A stretch of 7,622 nucleotides of DNA from JAZDEU01 sp043808545 (GTDB lineage: Bacteria; Patescibacteriota; Patescibacteriia; JAZDEU01), in contig JAZDEU010000034.1 of the NCBI GenBank assembly GCA_043808545.1, positions 1 to 7,622 on the forward strand. The letters run 5' to 3'. The translations under genes and the position numbers were made by a program. The notes under the pieces were generated by a model, which saw nothing but the letters and a program-made list of their open reading frames with translations, had not been told where the DNA came from and ran no database searches. Positions 1 through 5,320 of this stretch are shown here, one piece after another. Numbering within the stretch: position 1 is the stretch's first letter; each line of letters begins with the position of its first letter.

Positions 1-27
1 ATCCAGCAACTTCTTAATTTTTTTCAT
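1..27 (-). CDS. 5' end of a gene running off the left edge (partial)
   Basis: A minus-strand ATG at 27-25 opens a frame that stays open to the window edge and gives MKKIKKLLD, a lysine-rich start. Only nine codons are visible, so no function can be named. The main support for a real start is a good extended -10 box ending six bases upstream, which would give a leaderless or nearly leaderless message. The basic and hydrophobic start could be the beginning of a signal peptide or simply a cytoplasmic N-terminus. Confidence 0.35.
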
Positions 28-33
28 GATTTA

Positions 34-62
34 ATTATACCAAAATTTTAACTCATTAAAAA
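34..62 (-). promoter_or_regulatory. extended -10 promoter for the left-edge gene
   Basis: On the minus strand, TATAAT (39-34) is preceded by TGG, an extended -10 motif (TGn). The best -35 at 17-bp spacing is only TTTTTA (62-57). The predicted start of transcription falls on or next to the A of the ATG at 27, so the transcript is probably leaderless. The call rests on the -10 alone. Confidence 0.45.
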
Positions 63-122
63 GATGTTTTATTCGTTAACTAAAAGAAATTTATCAATTT
101 TAAATATCTAATTTACCCACAC

Positions 123-142
123 ATTTGGGAGAAGACCCAAAT
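123..142. other. perfect 7-bp stem-loop downstream of the zinc-ribbon frame
   Basis: ATTTGGG (123-129) and CCCAAAT (136-142) pair perfectly around the six-base loop AGAAGA. The hairpin lies 19 bases past the stop of the minus-strand zinc-ribbon frame and between it and the left-edge gene. Neither strand has a proper T-tract after it (plus side AAAATATATTTTG, minus side GTGTGGG), so it is not a standard intrinsic terminator. It may be a 3'-end stabiliser or a weak terminator. Confidence 0.4.
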
Positions 143-161
143 AAAATATATTTTGTTTATT

Positions 162-437
162 TTAAATTTCCCTCTCAATTTCCTCCGCCTCTCGATTATA
201 ATGATAATCCATACAGTCGCATTCTTTATTATTGCATCCTTATGAGCCGCTATGGGAATCACCGCATTTATCGCATATAGCGGAAACTAAAAAATATTCG
301 TTGCATTTCAAACAATGGTAAATCTCCTCATCGCAAAATTCCCCTTTTGAATCATACCAAACATCTTACGCCGTCTTACAAGTCGGACACTTAAACATTT
401 TAAATTTTTTCTTTGAAAAATCTTTATGTAATGCCAT
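162..437 (-). pseudogene. multi-zinc-ribbon protein with two in-frame TAA codons
   Basis: Read from ATG 437, one continuous frame of 92 codons shows a cysteine-rich protein with paired cysteines CPTC (17/20), HCLKC (42/45), ICDKCG (55/58) and CNNKECDC (68/73/75). This is the pattern of a zinc-ribbon or rubredoxin-like protein with several metal knuckles. The frame holds two internal TAA codons, at codon 24 (366-368) and codon 66 (240-242), yet cysteine spacing continues unbroken across both and ends at a TAA (162-164). Each could come from a CAA or GAA codon by one substitution, so the simplest reading is a young pseudogene. No family is recognised. Alternatives are sequencing or assembly error in a mixed population, or translation only from later starts (for example ATG at 398, which still meets both stops). 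TAA recoding is unlikely because the other genes here end in TAA or TGA and contain no in-frame TAA. Confidence 0.6.
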
Positions 438-447
438 ATTTTATCTA

Positions 448-461
448 ATCTTAGCTAAGAT
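448..461. promoter_or_regulatory. 14-bp perfect palindrome between divergent units (possible operator)
   Basis: ATCTTAGCTAAGAT is its own reverse complement. It lies in the short gap between the minus-strand zinc-ribbon frame (start 437) and the -35 of the plus-strand small-RNA promoter (484). A homodimeric regulator could control either side from here, and the winged-helix protein encoded at 1510-1854 is an obvious candidate. I see no second copy in the window. In AT-rich DNA a 14-bp perfect palindrome can still arise by chance. Confidence 0.3.
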
Positions 462-483
462 AGCAAGTTATCCACAATTTCTA

Positions 484-512
484 TTGATTTTTTAATATTT
501 TTGTGGTATCCT
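484..512 (+). promoter_or_regulatory. promoter of the small-RNA gene
   Basis: TTGATT (484-489), a 17-bp spacer and TATCCT (507-512), with TGG directly before the -10 (extended -10). Initiation about seven bases downstream falls at 519-520, exactly where the folded RNA body begins with GGTC. This agreement between promoter, RNA fold and terminator is the main reason to believe the promoter. Confidence 0.62.
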
Positions 513-518
513 TTTAAC

Positions 519-626
519 AGGTCAGAGTAGTAAGGGGAGATGTTAAAAATTTGTTTAACTATCGCTAATACCCTTGCCAGCACTTAGACCGATCATAAAG
601 TCTCTGTTTATACAGGGGCTTTTTGA
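519..626 (+). ncRNA. candidate structured small RNA (about 105 nt) convergent with the DUF3800 gene
   Basis: The stretch has a promoter (484-512) just before it and an intrinsic terminator at its end (599-625). Between them the plus strand folds into one irregular arm: GGTC 520-523 with GACC 587-590; AGT 526-528 with ACT 582-584; GTAAGGG 530-536 with CCCTTGC 571-577 (one G-U); and GAT plus GTTAAA 539-547 with TTTAAC and ATC 554-563 (one bulged U), loop AATTTG. G-U pairs in this arm and the terminator favour the plus strand. It does not match tRNA, SRP RNA, tmRNA or a riboswitch I know. From memory, comparative searches reported several structured motifs named DUF3800-I and onward because they lie near DUF3800 genes; this may be a member or an undescribed relative. 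The last 18 bases are antisense to the 3' end of the DUF3800 gene. Function unknown; alternatives are an antisense regulator or a partner of the protein. Confidence 0.62.
599..625 (+). terminator. intrinsic terminator of the small RNA
   Basis: AGTCTCTGT (599-607) pairs with ACAGGGGCT (612-620) over nine positions, two of them G-U, around the loop TTAT, and is followed by TTTTTGATTTTT. The two wobbles would be A-C mismatches on the other strand, so the terminator works for plus-strand transcription. It overlaps the last codons and stop of the convergent DUF3800 gene. Confidence 0.75.
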
Positions 627-1390
627 TTTTTATTACTTGTATCGCATGGTTTCCAATACCAAATATTGTATTTCGGATAATACTCTTCAACAAGAGATTT
701 AGAATATTTATTCCAATGGTCCAACAATAAACTCTCTGCTCCTAAACTTTTTATCAAATAATTTCTGACATTATTTTTATATTCCGTATTCGTCGGCTTT
801 AAATTGTTTAAAATAGAACCGATTAAAATATCATTGATTTGATTTATATGATATTCTTCCAAATGCGATTTAATTTCGGTTATTTCTTTTAAGGTTGGAT
901 TACATTCATCATTACAATGCTGTCCGCCTATAACGCAAAAATCACGTTTCATAATTTCAATGAATTTATCTCCATTGCAACGCGTCAACTCGTCAGTTAG
1001 TAGCACTCCATTATATATATCATCTGCATTATGCGACAATAATAATTCCGCAAATTTTTTATAAGCTCTCGCCATCTTTATTTTATTATCCTCGCTTTTT
1101 CTGCCAAAATAGTCCAAATTCATTACATTTTGATCAATGACAATAGCTCTAAAATAGCTGGTGCTTTTCATAAAAATATCAATCGCTTTGCAACATAAAT
1201 CCTGCCTTCGTTTTGTTGTGCAATTATTATATTTGATTTCTAAAGAATTTCCATCTCGTCCGACAGCCCCAAGTTCTTTTTTGGCTTGAAGCCACTCTCT
1301 ATGTAAAAACTTTGGATGCGGATTAAACAACGCTCCCAATATTAAATACCTGTGTTCATTATCATAAGATTCGTCAAAATATATTAACAT
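608..1390 (-). CDS. DUF3800 family protein (predicted RNase H-like fold)
   Basis: This 260-aa protein fits the DUF3800 family, whose function is unknown and which I recall being grouped with RNase H-like folds. Visible marks are the N-terminal strand with YFDES (residues 4-8, acidic D6/E7) leading into YLILGALF; an acidic strand LLTDEL with D133/E134 in the middle; and the C-terminal helix NQINDILIGSI (Q184, D187, G191), equivalent to the family's Q-x-x-D-x-x-x-G motif. The spaced acidic residues are what a metal-dependent nuclease would need, but catalysis is inferred, not shown. Length is usual. It is the last gene of a three-gene operon, starting 9 bases after the stop of the P-loop peptide, with no Shine-Dalgarno. 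Its 3' end overlaps the terminator of the convergent small RNA at 519-626. Such genes often sit in mobile or defence regions, which fits the neighbourhood. Confidence 0.82.
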   Translation of the reverse strand: MLIYFDESYDNEHRYLILGALFNPHPKFLHREWLQAKKELGAVGRDGNSLEIKYNNCTTKRRQDLCCKAIDIFMKSTSYFRAIVIDQNVMNLDYFGRKSEDNKIKMARAYKKFAELLLSHNADDIYNGVLLTDELTRCNGDKFIEIMKRDFCVIGGQHCNDECNPTLKEITEIKSHLEEYHINQINDILIGSILNNLKPTNTEYKNNVRNYLIKSLGAESLLLDHWNKYSKSLVEEYYPKYNIWYWKPCDTSNKNQKAPV

Positions 1391-1399
1391 AAATTTATT

Positions 1400-1513
1400 T
1401 CAAATTATTATTTTTTCAAATTTTAAATTTTTAAAAATTCTATTAGCAAGCTCCGTTTTGCCACCGCCAATTTTTCCTTTTATAATCAATATAATTTTTT
1501 TATTTAAACTCAT
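1400..1513 (-). CDS. 37-residue P-loop (Walker A) peptide, probable ATPase remnant
   Basis: The ATG at 1513-1511 overlaps the TGA of the winged-helix gene (ATGA), which suggests translational coupling. The 37 residues carry a hydrophobic strand IILII and then GKIGGGKT (residues 13-20), a classical Walker A loop GxxxxGKT, followed by a helix ELANRIFKNL. The frame closes at TGA 1402-1400, before any Walker B or other NTPase element. The next gene begins nine bases on. The likeliest history is that an AAA-like or kinase-like P-loop gene lost everything after its first helix by deletion. A real micro-protein cannot be excluded: start, coupling and reading frame are clean, with no internal damage. 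A 37-residue P-loop alone would hardly hydrolyse ATP. Confidence 0.5.
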   Translation of the reverse strand: MSLNKKIILIIKGKIGGGKTELANRIFKNLKFEKIII

Positions 1514-1854
1514 AATAAAAAATTATCTAAAACCTCTCTAATTTGTTTAATATGCTCCTCTTTCAATTTTGGATTTAATGCCCACACTTGTTTTGGACGA
1601 CTAAATTTTTCTCCTGCCCATCCCACACTTATCATGCCGACTTTTATTCCGACTGGGAATTCTCCTCTTTTAGAAAATGCGCCCAAAATACCGCCCAATG
1701 ATTTTCCTTTTAACTTAATTACTTGCCCCAATTCATCGTTAGTAAAAATTTTCTTCTTCGGCCATTTTTCTGCCATGTATTTTATAATTTTTAGACCGTC
1801 GCGAGAAAAGGAACCAAAATAACTCTGATCAATTTTTGGAATTGTCGTAGACAT
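1510..1854 (-). CDS. small winged-helix-like DNA-binding protein
   Basis: This 114-aa protein of unrecognised family has the outline of a winged helix-turn-helix. Residues 20-32 form an amphipathic helix, and residues 38-63 look like two helices with a turn, the second rich in small and basic residues (KGKSLGGILGAFSKRG). A beta wing follows at 68-95 (VGIKVGMISVGW and then KQVWALNP), with a closing helix at 97-114. DNA binding is inferred from this pattern. It is the first gene of the operon with the P-loop peptide and the DUF3800 gene, right behind a near-perfect promoter, so autoregulation is plausible, and the palindrome at 448-461 is a possible target. The ATG at 1854 is the only sensible start; the leader is about 13 nt and has no Shine-Dalgarno. 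Confidence 0.75.
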   Translation of the reverse strand: MSTTIPKIDQSYFGSFSRDGLKIIKYMAEKWPKKKIFTNDELGQVIKLKGKSLGGILGAFSKRGEFPVGIKVGMISVGWAGEKFSRPKQVWALNPKLKEEHIKQIREVLDNFLL

Positions 1855-1873
1855 AAATATAATATTTAATAAT

Positions 1874-1901
1874 ATTATATCAGTTTTAAAAATCTTGTCA
1901 A
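1874..1901 (-). promoter_or_regulatory. near-consensus sigma-70 promoter of the winged-helix/DUF3800 operon
   Basis: TTGACA (1901-1896), a 16-bp spacer and TATAAT (1879-1874), both hexamers perfect, with TGA before the -10 (extended -10). Transcription should start near 1867, leaving a leader of roughly 13 nt. This is the best promoter in the window and suggests strong expression unless repressed. Confidence 0.82.
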
Positions 1902-1965
1902 GCTTGTATTAGTTGTAATGCTATGATGCCTCATACTCCACTTCTCCCATAAATCTGCTATAATT

Positions 1966-1988
1966 AAAAAAACACCACAAAGGGTGTC
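1966..1988 (-). terminator. intrinsic terminator of the caspase-like operon
   Basis: Read on the minus strand, ACACC pairs with GGTGT around CTTTGT and is followed by seven T residues (complement of 1972-1966). It lies about 50 bases beyond the stop of the protease gene and before the promoter of the next operon, so it separates the two units. The stem is short (5 bp), but the T-run is clean. Confidence 0.68.
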
Positions 1989-2039
1989 TTACATCTTTGC
2001 CTGCCATGCTTTAAAAACTTTTAAATGGAAAATTTTAAA

Positions 2040-2687
2040 TTAAGATTCTAATTTTGCATTTACATCGCCTAAACAACTTTGATGACGCATATCCCACCAT
2101 AAAAACTGCGCTGATTGCAAAGAGTCTGGATCTGCATTGCTTGATGCAAGGCTGATAAAATAATCATTAAATTTATTTTTTGATTTTTCTGATGCGTCTT
2201 TAGCAGTATTTCCTTTTAATAAGGAAATCATCACTTGATTTGATGAAGCCATAAATGGCTTAGCTTTAGGGTCGGCTAACGGCTTAGAAACATATTTACT
2301 GTCGCAAATAAAAATAAACTCATCAGAATATCCAATATAAGCGGCTGTTTTCTCTTCTGCAACTTTTGCCCCTAATACTTTGGCGGAATTGCAAGAAAGG
2401 GCGTAAGTTATTTTATTATTTAAAATTTTATAATTCTTATTAACGTTTACTAATTCAATATTATCATGTCCAGCCACATTTCCATCGTCTCCATGTCCGT
2501 TTAAAAATACTATCTCGGGGTTTAATTTTTCAACTCGTCCTTCAAATTCAGATTTATTCGCTTTTTCTTTTGACAAATCACAAATTTCAATTCCTTTTTT
2601 CTTTGCAAAATCAATAATCTCTCCTGCCCAGCTGGAGAGATATTTTGTCGTGATGTCATGTTGAGGTCTTGTAACTATTAGTTTCAT
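2040..2687 (-). CDS. caspase-like (C25/CHAT-type) cysteine protease
   Basis: This 215-aa protein has the core of the caspase-haemoglobinase fold. A strand-helix start (LIVTRP, residues 3-8) and the strand EIVFLNGHG bring the catalytic His65 in a GHG motif (64-66). The next strand ITYALSCNSA brings the catalytic Cys99. After a helix (KVLGAKVAE) comes AAYIGYSDEF (115-124), as in gingipain/CHAT proteins. Proteolysis is inferred from this His/Cys pair and its spacing. The protein consists of the protease domain alone, with no signal peptide or membrane segment, so it should be cytosolic. Its ATG overlaps the stop of the 78-aa gene (ATGA), which suggests coupled translation with a substrate, sensor or inhibitor. 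Bacterial caspase-like proteases often act as cell-death or defence effectors, which is the most likely setting here; peptide processing or a housekeeping role is also possible. Confidence 0.78.
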   Translation of the reverse strand: MKLIVTRPQHDITTKYLSSWAGEIIDFAKKKGIEICDLSKEKANKSEFEGRVEKLNPEIVFLNGHGDDGNVAGHDNIELVNVNKNYKILNNKITYALSCNSAKVLGAKVAEEKTAAYIGYSDEFIFICDSKYVSKPLADPKAKPFMASSNQVMISLLKGNTAKDASEKSKNKFNDYFISLASSNADPDSLQSAQFLWWDMRHQSCLGDVNAKLES

Positions 2688-2920
2688 ATCGCCATAGCTT
2701 GATTATTTTTAAATGATCTTAACCATTCCATTTGGATTTCAGCTAATTTTTCTCCAATTTTATCTCCTTTTTCCACTCTCTCAACTAATTCATCACGAGT
2801 AAAACTTCCTTCCGAACCGAGAGAAATTATGGTATCGGCAGACAAAATAGACAAGCGCGCCACAACTAATTTGCGTACTTCTTCGTTGGATAAAACATTT
2901 TTATCTTTGTCTTTTTTCAT
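2684..2920 (-). CDS. small protein of unknown function, partner of the caspase-like protease
   Basis: This 78-aa protein matches no family I can name. It starts charged (MKKDKDK), then has an amphipathic helix NEEVRKLVVARLSIL (residues 12-26), a short GSEGSF segment (35-40) and a mostly helical second half (41-72), ending in a hydrophobic tail QAMAI. It has no cysteines and no membrane segment. It is the middle gene of the operon: 10 bases after the 63-aa gene and overlapping the protease start by four bases. That tight coupling suggests that it binds the protease as inhibitor, adaptor or substrate; this is inference from position. No Shine-Dalgarno precedes its ATG. Confidence 0.72.
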   Translation of the reverse strand: MKKDKDKNVLSNEEVRKLVVARLSILSADTIISLGSEGSFTRDELVERVEKGDKIGEKLAEIQMEWLRSFKNNQAMAI

Positions 2921-2930
2921 AATAAAAATA

Positions 2931-3122
2931 TTAAATAATTTCTAATTTTTCTAATTTTTCTAAAATACCCTTGCTCAACGGCGTATTTTCTTTTACTTCA
3001 ATAAAAGCCACATCCCAAGTAATTGGACGTTCATCGTCTAAAACAAGAATTATCTCGCGCCGTATGCCGAGCGGAAGATTAGCGTATATTTTTAAAAATT
3101 TTTCCCTATTTTTTAAATTCAT
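2931..3122 (-). CDS. 63-aa protein of unknown function, first gene of the caspase-like operon
   Basis: This short protein has an N-terminal helix (NREKFLKIYANLPLGIRREI, residues 4-23), a strand IILVLDDERPITWDVAFIEV (23-42) and a C-terminal helix (SKGILEKLEKLEII, residues 50-63). The layout resembles small proteins I have seen in other candidate-phylum genomes, but I cannot name a family. The ATG at 3122 follows a likely promoter by only a few bases, giving a very short leader. It heads the unit with the 78-aa protein and the protease. The short N-terminal helix domain could serve as an adaptor or sensor for the protease; this is speculative. Confidence 0.7.
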   Translation of the reverse strand: MNLKNREKFLKIYANLPLGIRREIILVLDDERPITWDVAFIEVKENTPLSKGILEKLEKLEII

Positions 3123-3130
3123 ATTGATAA

Positions 3131-3144
3131 ATTATAGTATAGCA
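3131..3144 (-). promoter_or_regulatory. extended -10 promoter of the caspase-like operon
   Basis: Minus-strand TGCTATACT (3144-3136) is an extended -10, overlapped by a second box TATAAT (3136-3131). No good -35 is present at the right spacing, as is tolerated for extended -10 promoters. A start near 3129 leaves a leader of about seven nt before the ATG at 3122. Confidence 0.52.
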
Positions 3145-3222
3145 TAATTCTTTATAAATATAAATGATACTGCTAACTTAAGAAATGAAAAATAAATACT
3201 GAATAAATTTTTTTCACAAATG

Positions 3223-3293
3223 CTGCGGGACTAGGATTCGAACCTAGATAAACAGGACCAGAACCTGTTGTCCTACCATTAGACGATCCCGCA
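3223..3293 (-). tRNA. trnQ: tRNA-Gln (anticodon CUG)
   Basis: The minus strand folds as a full 71-nt cloverleaf: acceptor TGCGGGA/TCCCGCA with discriminator G, D-arm GTC/GAC, anticodon stem ACAGG/CCTGT around loop TTCTGGT (anticodon CTG, codon CAG), a four-base variable loop and T-arm CTAGG-TTCGAAT-CCTAG. The U1-A72 first pair and the G discriminator are usual for glutamine tRNA. CCA is not encoded (GCATT follows), so it must be added by the nucleotidyltransferase. It stands alone between the accessory operons and dnaX. Such genes are common integration sites, but I found no copy of its 3' end elsewhere in the window. Confidence 0.96.
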
Positions 3294-3373
3294 ATTATCA
3301 ATAAAAACAACATTTTCGCGTTTTATCCGCGCCTTCCAATAAAGTAAAAACGATTCAAATAATCTAAGTAAAA

Positions 3374-3399
3374 GATCCCTCGCTACGCTCGGGATGACA
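3374..3399 (-). repeat. REP-like palindrome after dnaX, possible terminator
   Basis: On the minus strand the unit folds as ATCCC/GGGAT, tandem G-A pairs (CGAG facing CGAG), a GC/GC pair and a GTA loop, and is followed by CTTTTACTT. It begins 10 bases past the dnaX stop, so it probably helps end that transcript. A near-identical copy (one extra G) lies in inverted orientation at 6176-6202. Units of the type GATCCCTCGC...GGGATGACA are widespread spacer repeats in bacteria. Confidence 0.6.
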
Positions 3400-3408
3400 A
3401 TTCTATTT

Positions 3409-5241
3409 TTATTCAACCACTTCCCCGCCGAACTCGCTTAAAACATCATCCAAAAGATTTCCGTTTTCACTGCTAACAATTTCTTCCTCTTTTTTATCCT
3501 CTGCAACAACTCCGCCAGAACTATAATCTAAAGGATTCTCTGCCGCCATACTGCTATCAACCGTGCTCTCTACTAATAAAACACAATTAAATATTTCTTG
3601 CAAGACCCTTGCTATCGTTCCATTATTCTTCACATCCTGTAATTTTTTTGCGTGAAACTCATGACTGCTTGCGATTTTTAATACATTCCCATTAAGCTCT
3701 ATGGGCTTGCTCACCCTTAAAACAAAACAAAATGATGGATGAGTTTTCTTGATTTCTTCTATAACATCATTCCATCTTCTTTGTATCTCACCCAAAGTCA
3801 CACTAACTCCCTGCGACGCATCTTTCTTCTCAGTAATTTTATCATCAATTTCTATCTTTTCTTTTTCTTCCGCAATTTCTTCAGATTTTAAATTCCCCTT
3901 CTTCCCTTCTTTCTCCTCTTTTCCCTCTTGATCTTCTTTTCCTCCAATTCCCAAATCCCCTTCGCCATTTAAAGAATTTCTAATTTCTAATTTAAAATTT
4001 CCTTCTTCCCATTTTTCCTCCTCATGCTCCGTCTTCTCGGCTTTCCCCAATTTCAAATTTCTAATTTCTAATTTCGTATTTTCTTTTCTCCCATCGTCCA
4101 CGGTTTTATCATCGCTTGATACTTGATACTTAATACTTGATACTGCTTCCTCTCCTGCCGCCTTCAAAATAGCCATCTCTAACGGAAGAGTTTCTATGCT
4201 CGTTCTTTTGAAATTATTCTGCGCTTCTAAAAATAAATTTATAATCCCCGCAATTTTTCCTAAACTGTTAGCTTCCGCTATTTTCAAAAGCCTCTTTTCC
4301 GTTTCTTCATCAAATTCAATGGAAAAATAATCTAAACCTCCTCCCACCTTAACTAAAATTAACTTTCTTAAAAATTCAATCAAATCTTTTGTGAACCTCT
4401 TTAAATCAACGCCTTCCTGCGGAAGTTTATTTATAAAATGCAAAGCTTTTTCAATATCTTTAGAAAAAACATATTCGCTAAATTCCGCTATTAAATTAAA
4501 ATCAGACCTCGGCATAATTAAATCCGCTGTCTCTTGCGTAATTCTTTTATCATCTAAAAATAATATCTGGCCCAATAAACTCTCCGCGTCGCGCAGACAT
4601 CCTTCCGCTTGAATAGCAATATTCTTTAATACTTTCTGCTCAACTTCCCTCCCCTCTTCCGCGACGATATAATTAAGCTTTTCAATAAGTTCCGCTGAAC
4701 ATATCTTTTTAAAATCATATCTCTGGCATCTTGAAATAATCGTCGCCGGAACTTTATGAATTTCTGTCGTTGCTAAAACAAAAACTGTATTCTTCGGCGG
4801 CTCTTCTAAAGTTTTCAAAAGCGCGTTAAAAGCCGAGATGGAAAGCATATGGACTTCATCAATAATAAAAACTTTGTATTTATTTTTAGACGGGCTCACT
4901 CTCGCGCTTGCGATTATATTTTCACGCACATTGTCAACGCCAGTATGGCTCGCCGCGTCTATTTCTATAATATCTAAAGCATTTCCTTGATTTATATTAT
5001 TGCATGACGGACATTCATTACACGGCTCAAATTCGCCAGCCTTCCTTTTCTCGCAATTTATAGCTTTCGCCAAAAGTCTCGCAACGGTGGTTTTTCCTAC
5101 CGCGCGCGGTCCGCAAAATAAATAAGCATGAGAAACATTTTCAGCCGCTATCTGATGCGATAAAGTTACTTTTATATGCTGCTGCCCGAAAAGCTCGGAA
5201 AATTTTTTCGGTCTGTATTTTTGGTATAAAACTTCTGACAT
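3409..5241 (-). CDS. dnaX: DNA polymerase III subunit gamma/tau
   Basis: This is the clamp-loader ATPase of the replicase: it opens the sliding clamp and, as tau, links polymerase and helicase. The 610-aa protein has YQKYRPKKFSELFGQ at residues 6-20, Walker A GPRAVGKTT (44-52), a zinc knuckle (C63, C74, C77, C80), Walker B FIIDE (125-129), sensor 1 ATTE (157-160), the SRC arginine finger (R171) and sensor 2 GCLRDA (214-219). The collar domain runs to about 362. Residues 365-475 are a low-complexity Lys/Glu linker that contains spacer-type repeats (4115-4144 and 3975-4074). A folded tau-like domain follows at about 480-560, then an acidic tail. The protein is full length. No Shine-Dalgarno is seen, and the best upstream promoter (TTAACA, 17 bp, TAGTTA) is weak, so dnaX may be cotranscribed with the gene at 5321-6142, 79 bases upstream. 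Confidence 0.96.
   Translation of the reverse strand: MSEVLYQKYRPKKFSELFGQQHIKVTLSHQIAAENVSHAYLFCGPRAVGKTTVARLLAKAINCEKRKAGEFEPCNECPSCNNINQGNALDIIEIDAASHTGVDNVRENIIASARVSPSKNKYKVFIIDEVHMLSISAFNALLKTLEEPPKNTVFVLATTEIHKVPATIISRCQRYDFKKICSAELIEKLNYIVAEEGREVEQKVLKNIAIQAEGCLRDAESLLGQILFLDDKRITQETADLIMPRSDFNLIAEFSEYVFSKDIEKALHFINKLPQEGVDLKRFTKDLIEFLRKLILVKVGGGLDYFSIEFDEETEKRLLKIAEANSLGKIAGIINLFLEAQNNFKRTSIETLPLEMAILKAAGEEAVSSIKYQVSSDDKTVDDGRKENTKLEIRNLKLGKAEKTEHEEEKWEEGNFKLEIRNSLNGEGDLGIGGKEDQEGKEEKEGKKGNLKSEEIAEEKEKIEIDDKITEKKDASQGVSVTLGEIQRRWNDVIEEIKKTHPSFCFVLRVSKPIELNGNVLKIASSHEFHAKKLQDVKNNGTIARVLQEIFNCVLLVESTVDSSMAAENPLDYSSGGVVAEDKKEEEIVSSENGNLLDDVLSEFGGEVVE
3975..4074 (-). repeat. in-frame duplicated repeat in the dnaX linker
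   Basis: AATTTCTAATTTCTAATTT occurs at 3975-3993 and 4056-4074, 81 bases (27 codons) apart, so both copies are read in the same frame and give KLEIRN. The sequence looks like AT-rich spacer repeats rather than coding DNA. It falls in the disordered Lys/Glu linker, where insertions are tolerated. Confidence 0.7.
4115..4144 (-). repeat. 7-bp tandem repeat at the start of the dnaX linker
   Basis: Four units of CTTGATA (one reads CTTAATA) run end to end on the plus strand. They are translated as VSSIKYQVSS around residue 370, right after the collar domain. Of the minus-strand frames at least one would meet a TAA in the repeat; the frame used avoids it. It is a microsatellite-like tract of spacer type. 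Confidence 0.65.
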
Positions 5242-5320
5242 AAAAATTCATAACTAAAATAAAAAATTCACTGTGTTAATAAAAATAATTTAAAAAAATA
5301 AAAAACCTAAACTTATTATC

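Noticed and set aside
540..587. 15-codon frame (MLKICLTIANTLAST) in the small RNA after GGGGAG
   Set aside because: The purine run touches the ATG with no spacing, and the frame lies inside the paired arm of the RNA; there is no downstream plus-strand gene for an attenuator to control.
519..590. Small RNA as SRP RNA because of its AGGTCAG start
   Set aside because: The conserved GGAAGG-type loop region of SRP RNA is absent and the fold differs.
3648..3660. A-AAA-AAA slippery heptamer in dnaX (residues 531-533) as a programmed frameshift for gamma
   Set aside because: It falls inside the C-terminal tau-like domain, so a slip would cut that domain rather than make a clean gamma; no stimulating structure is evident.
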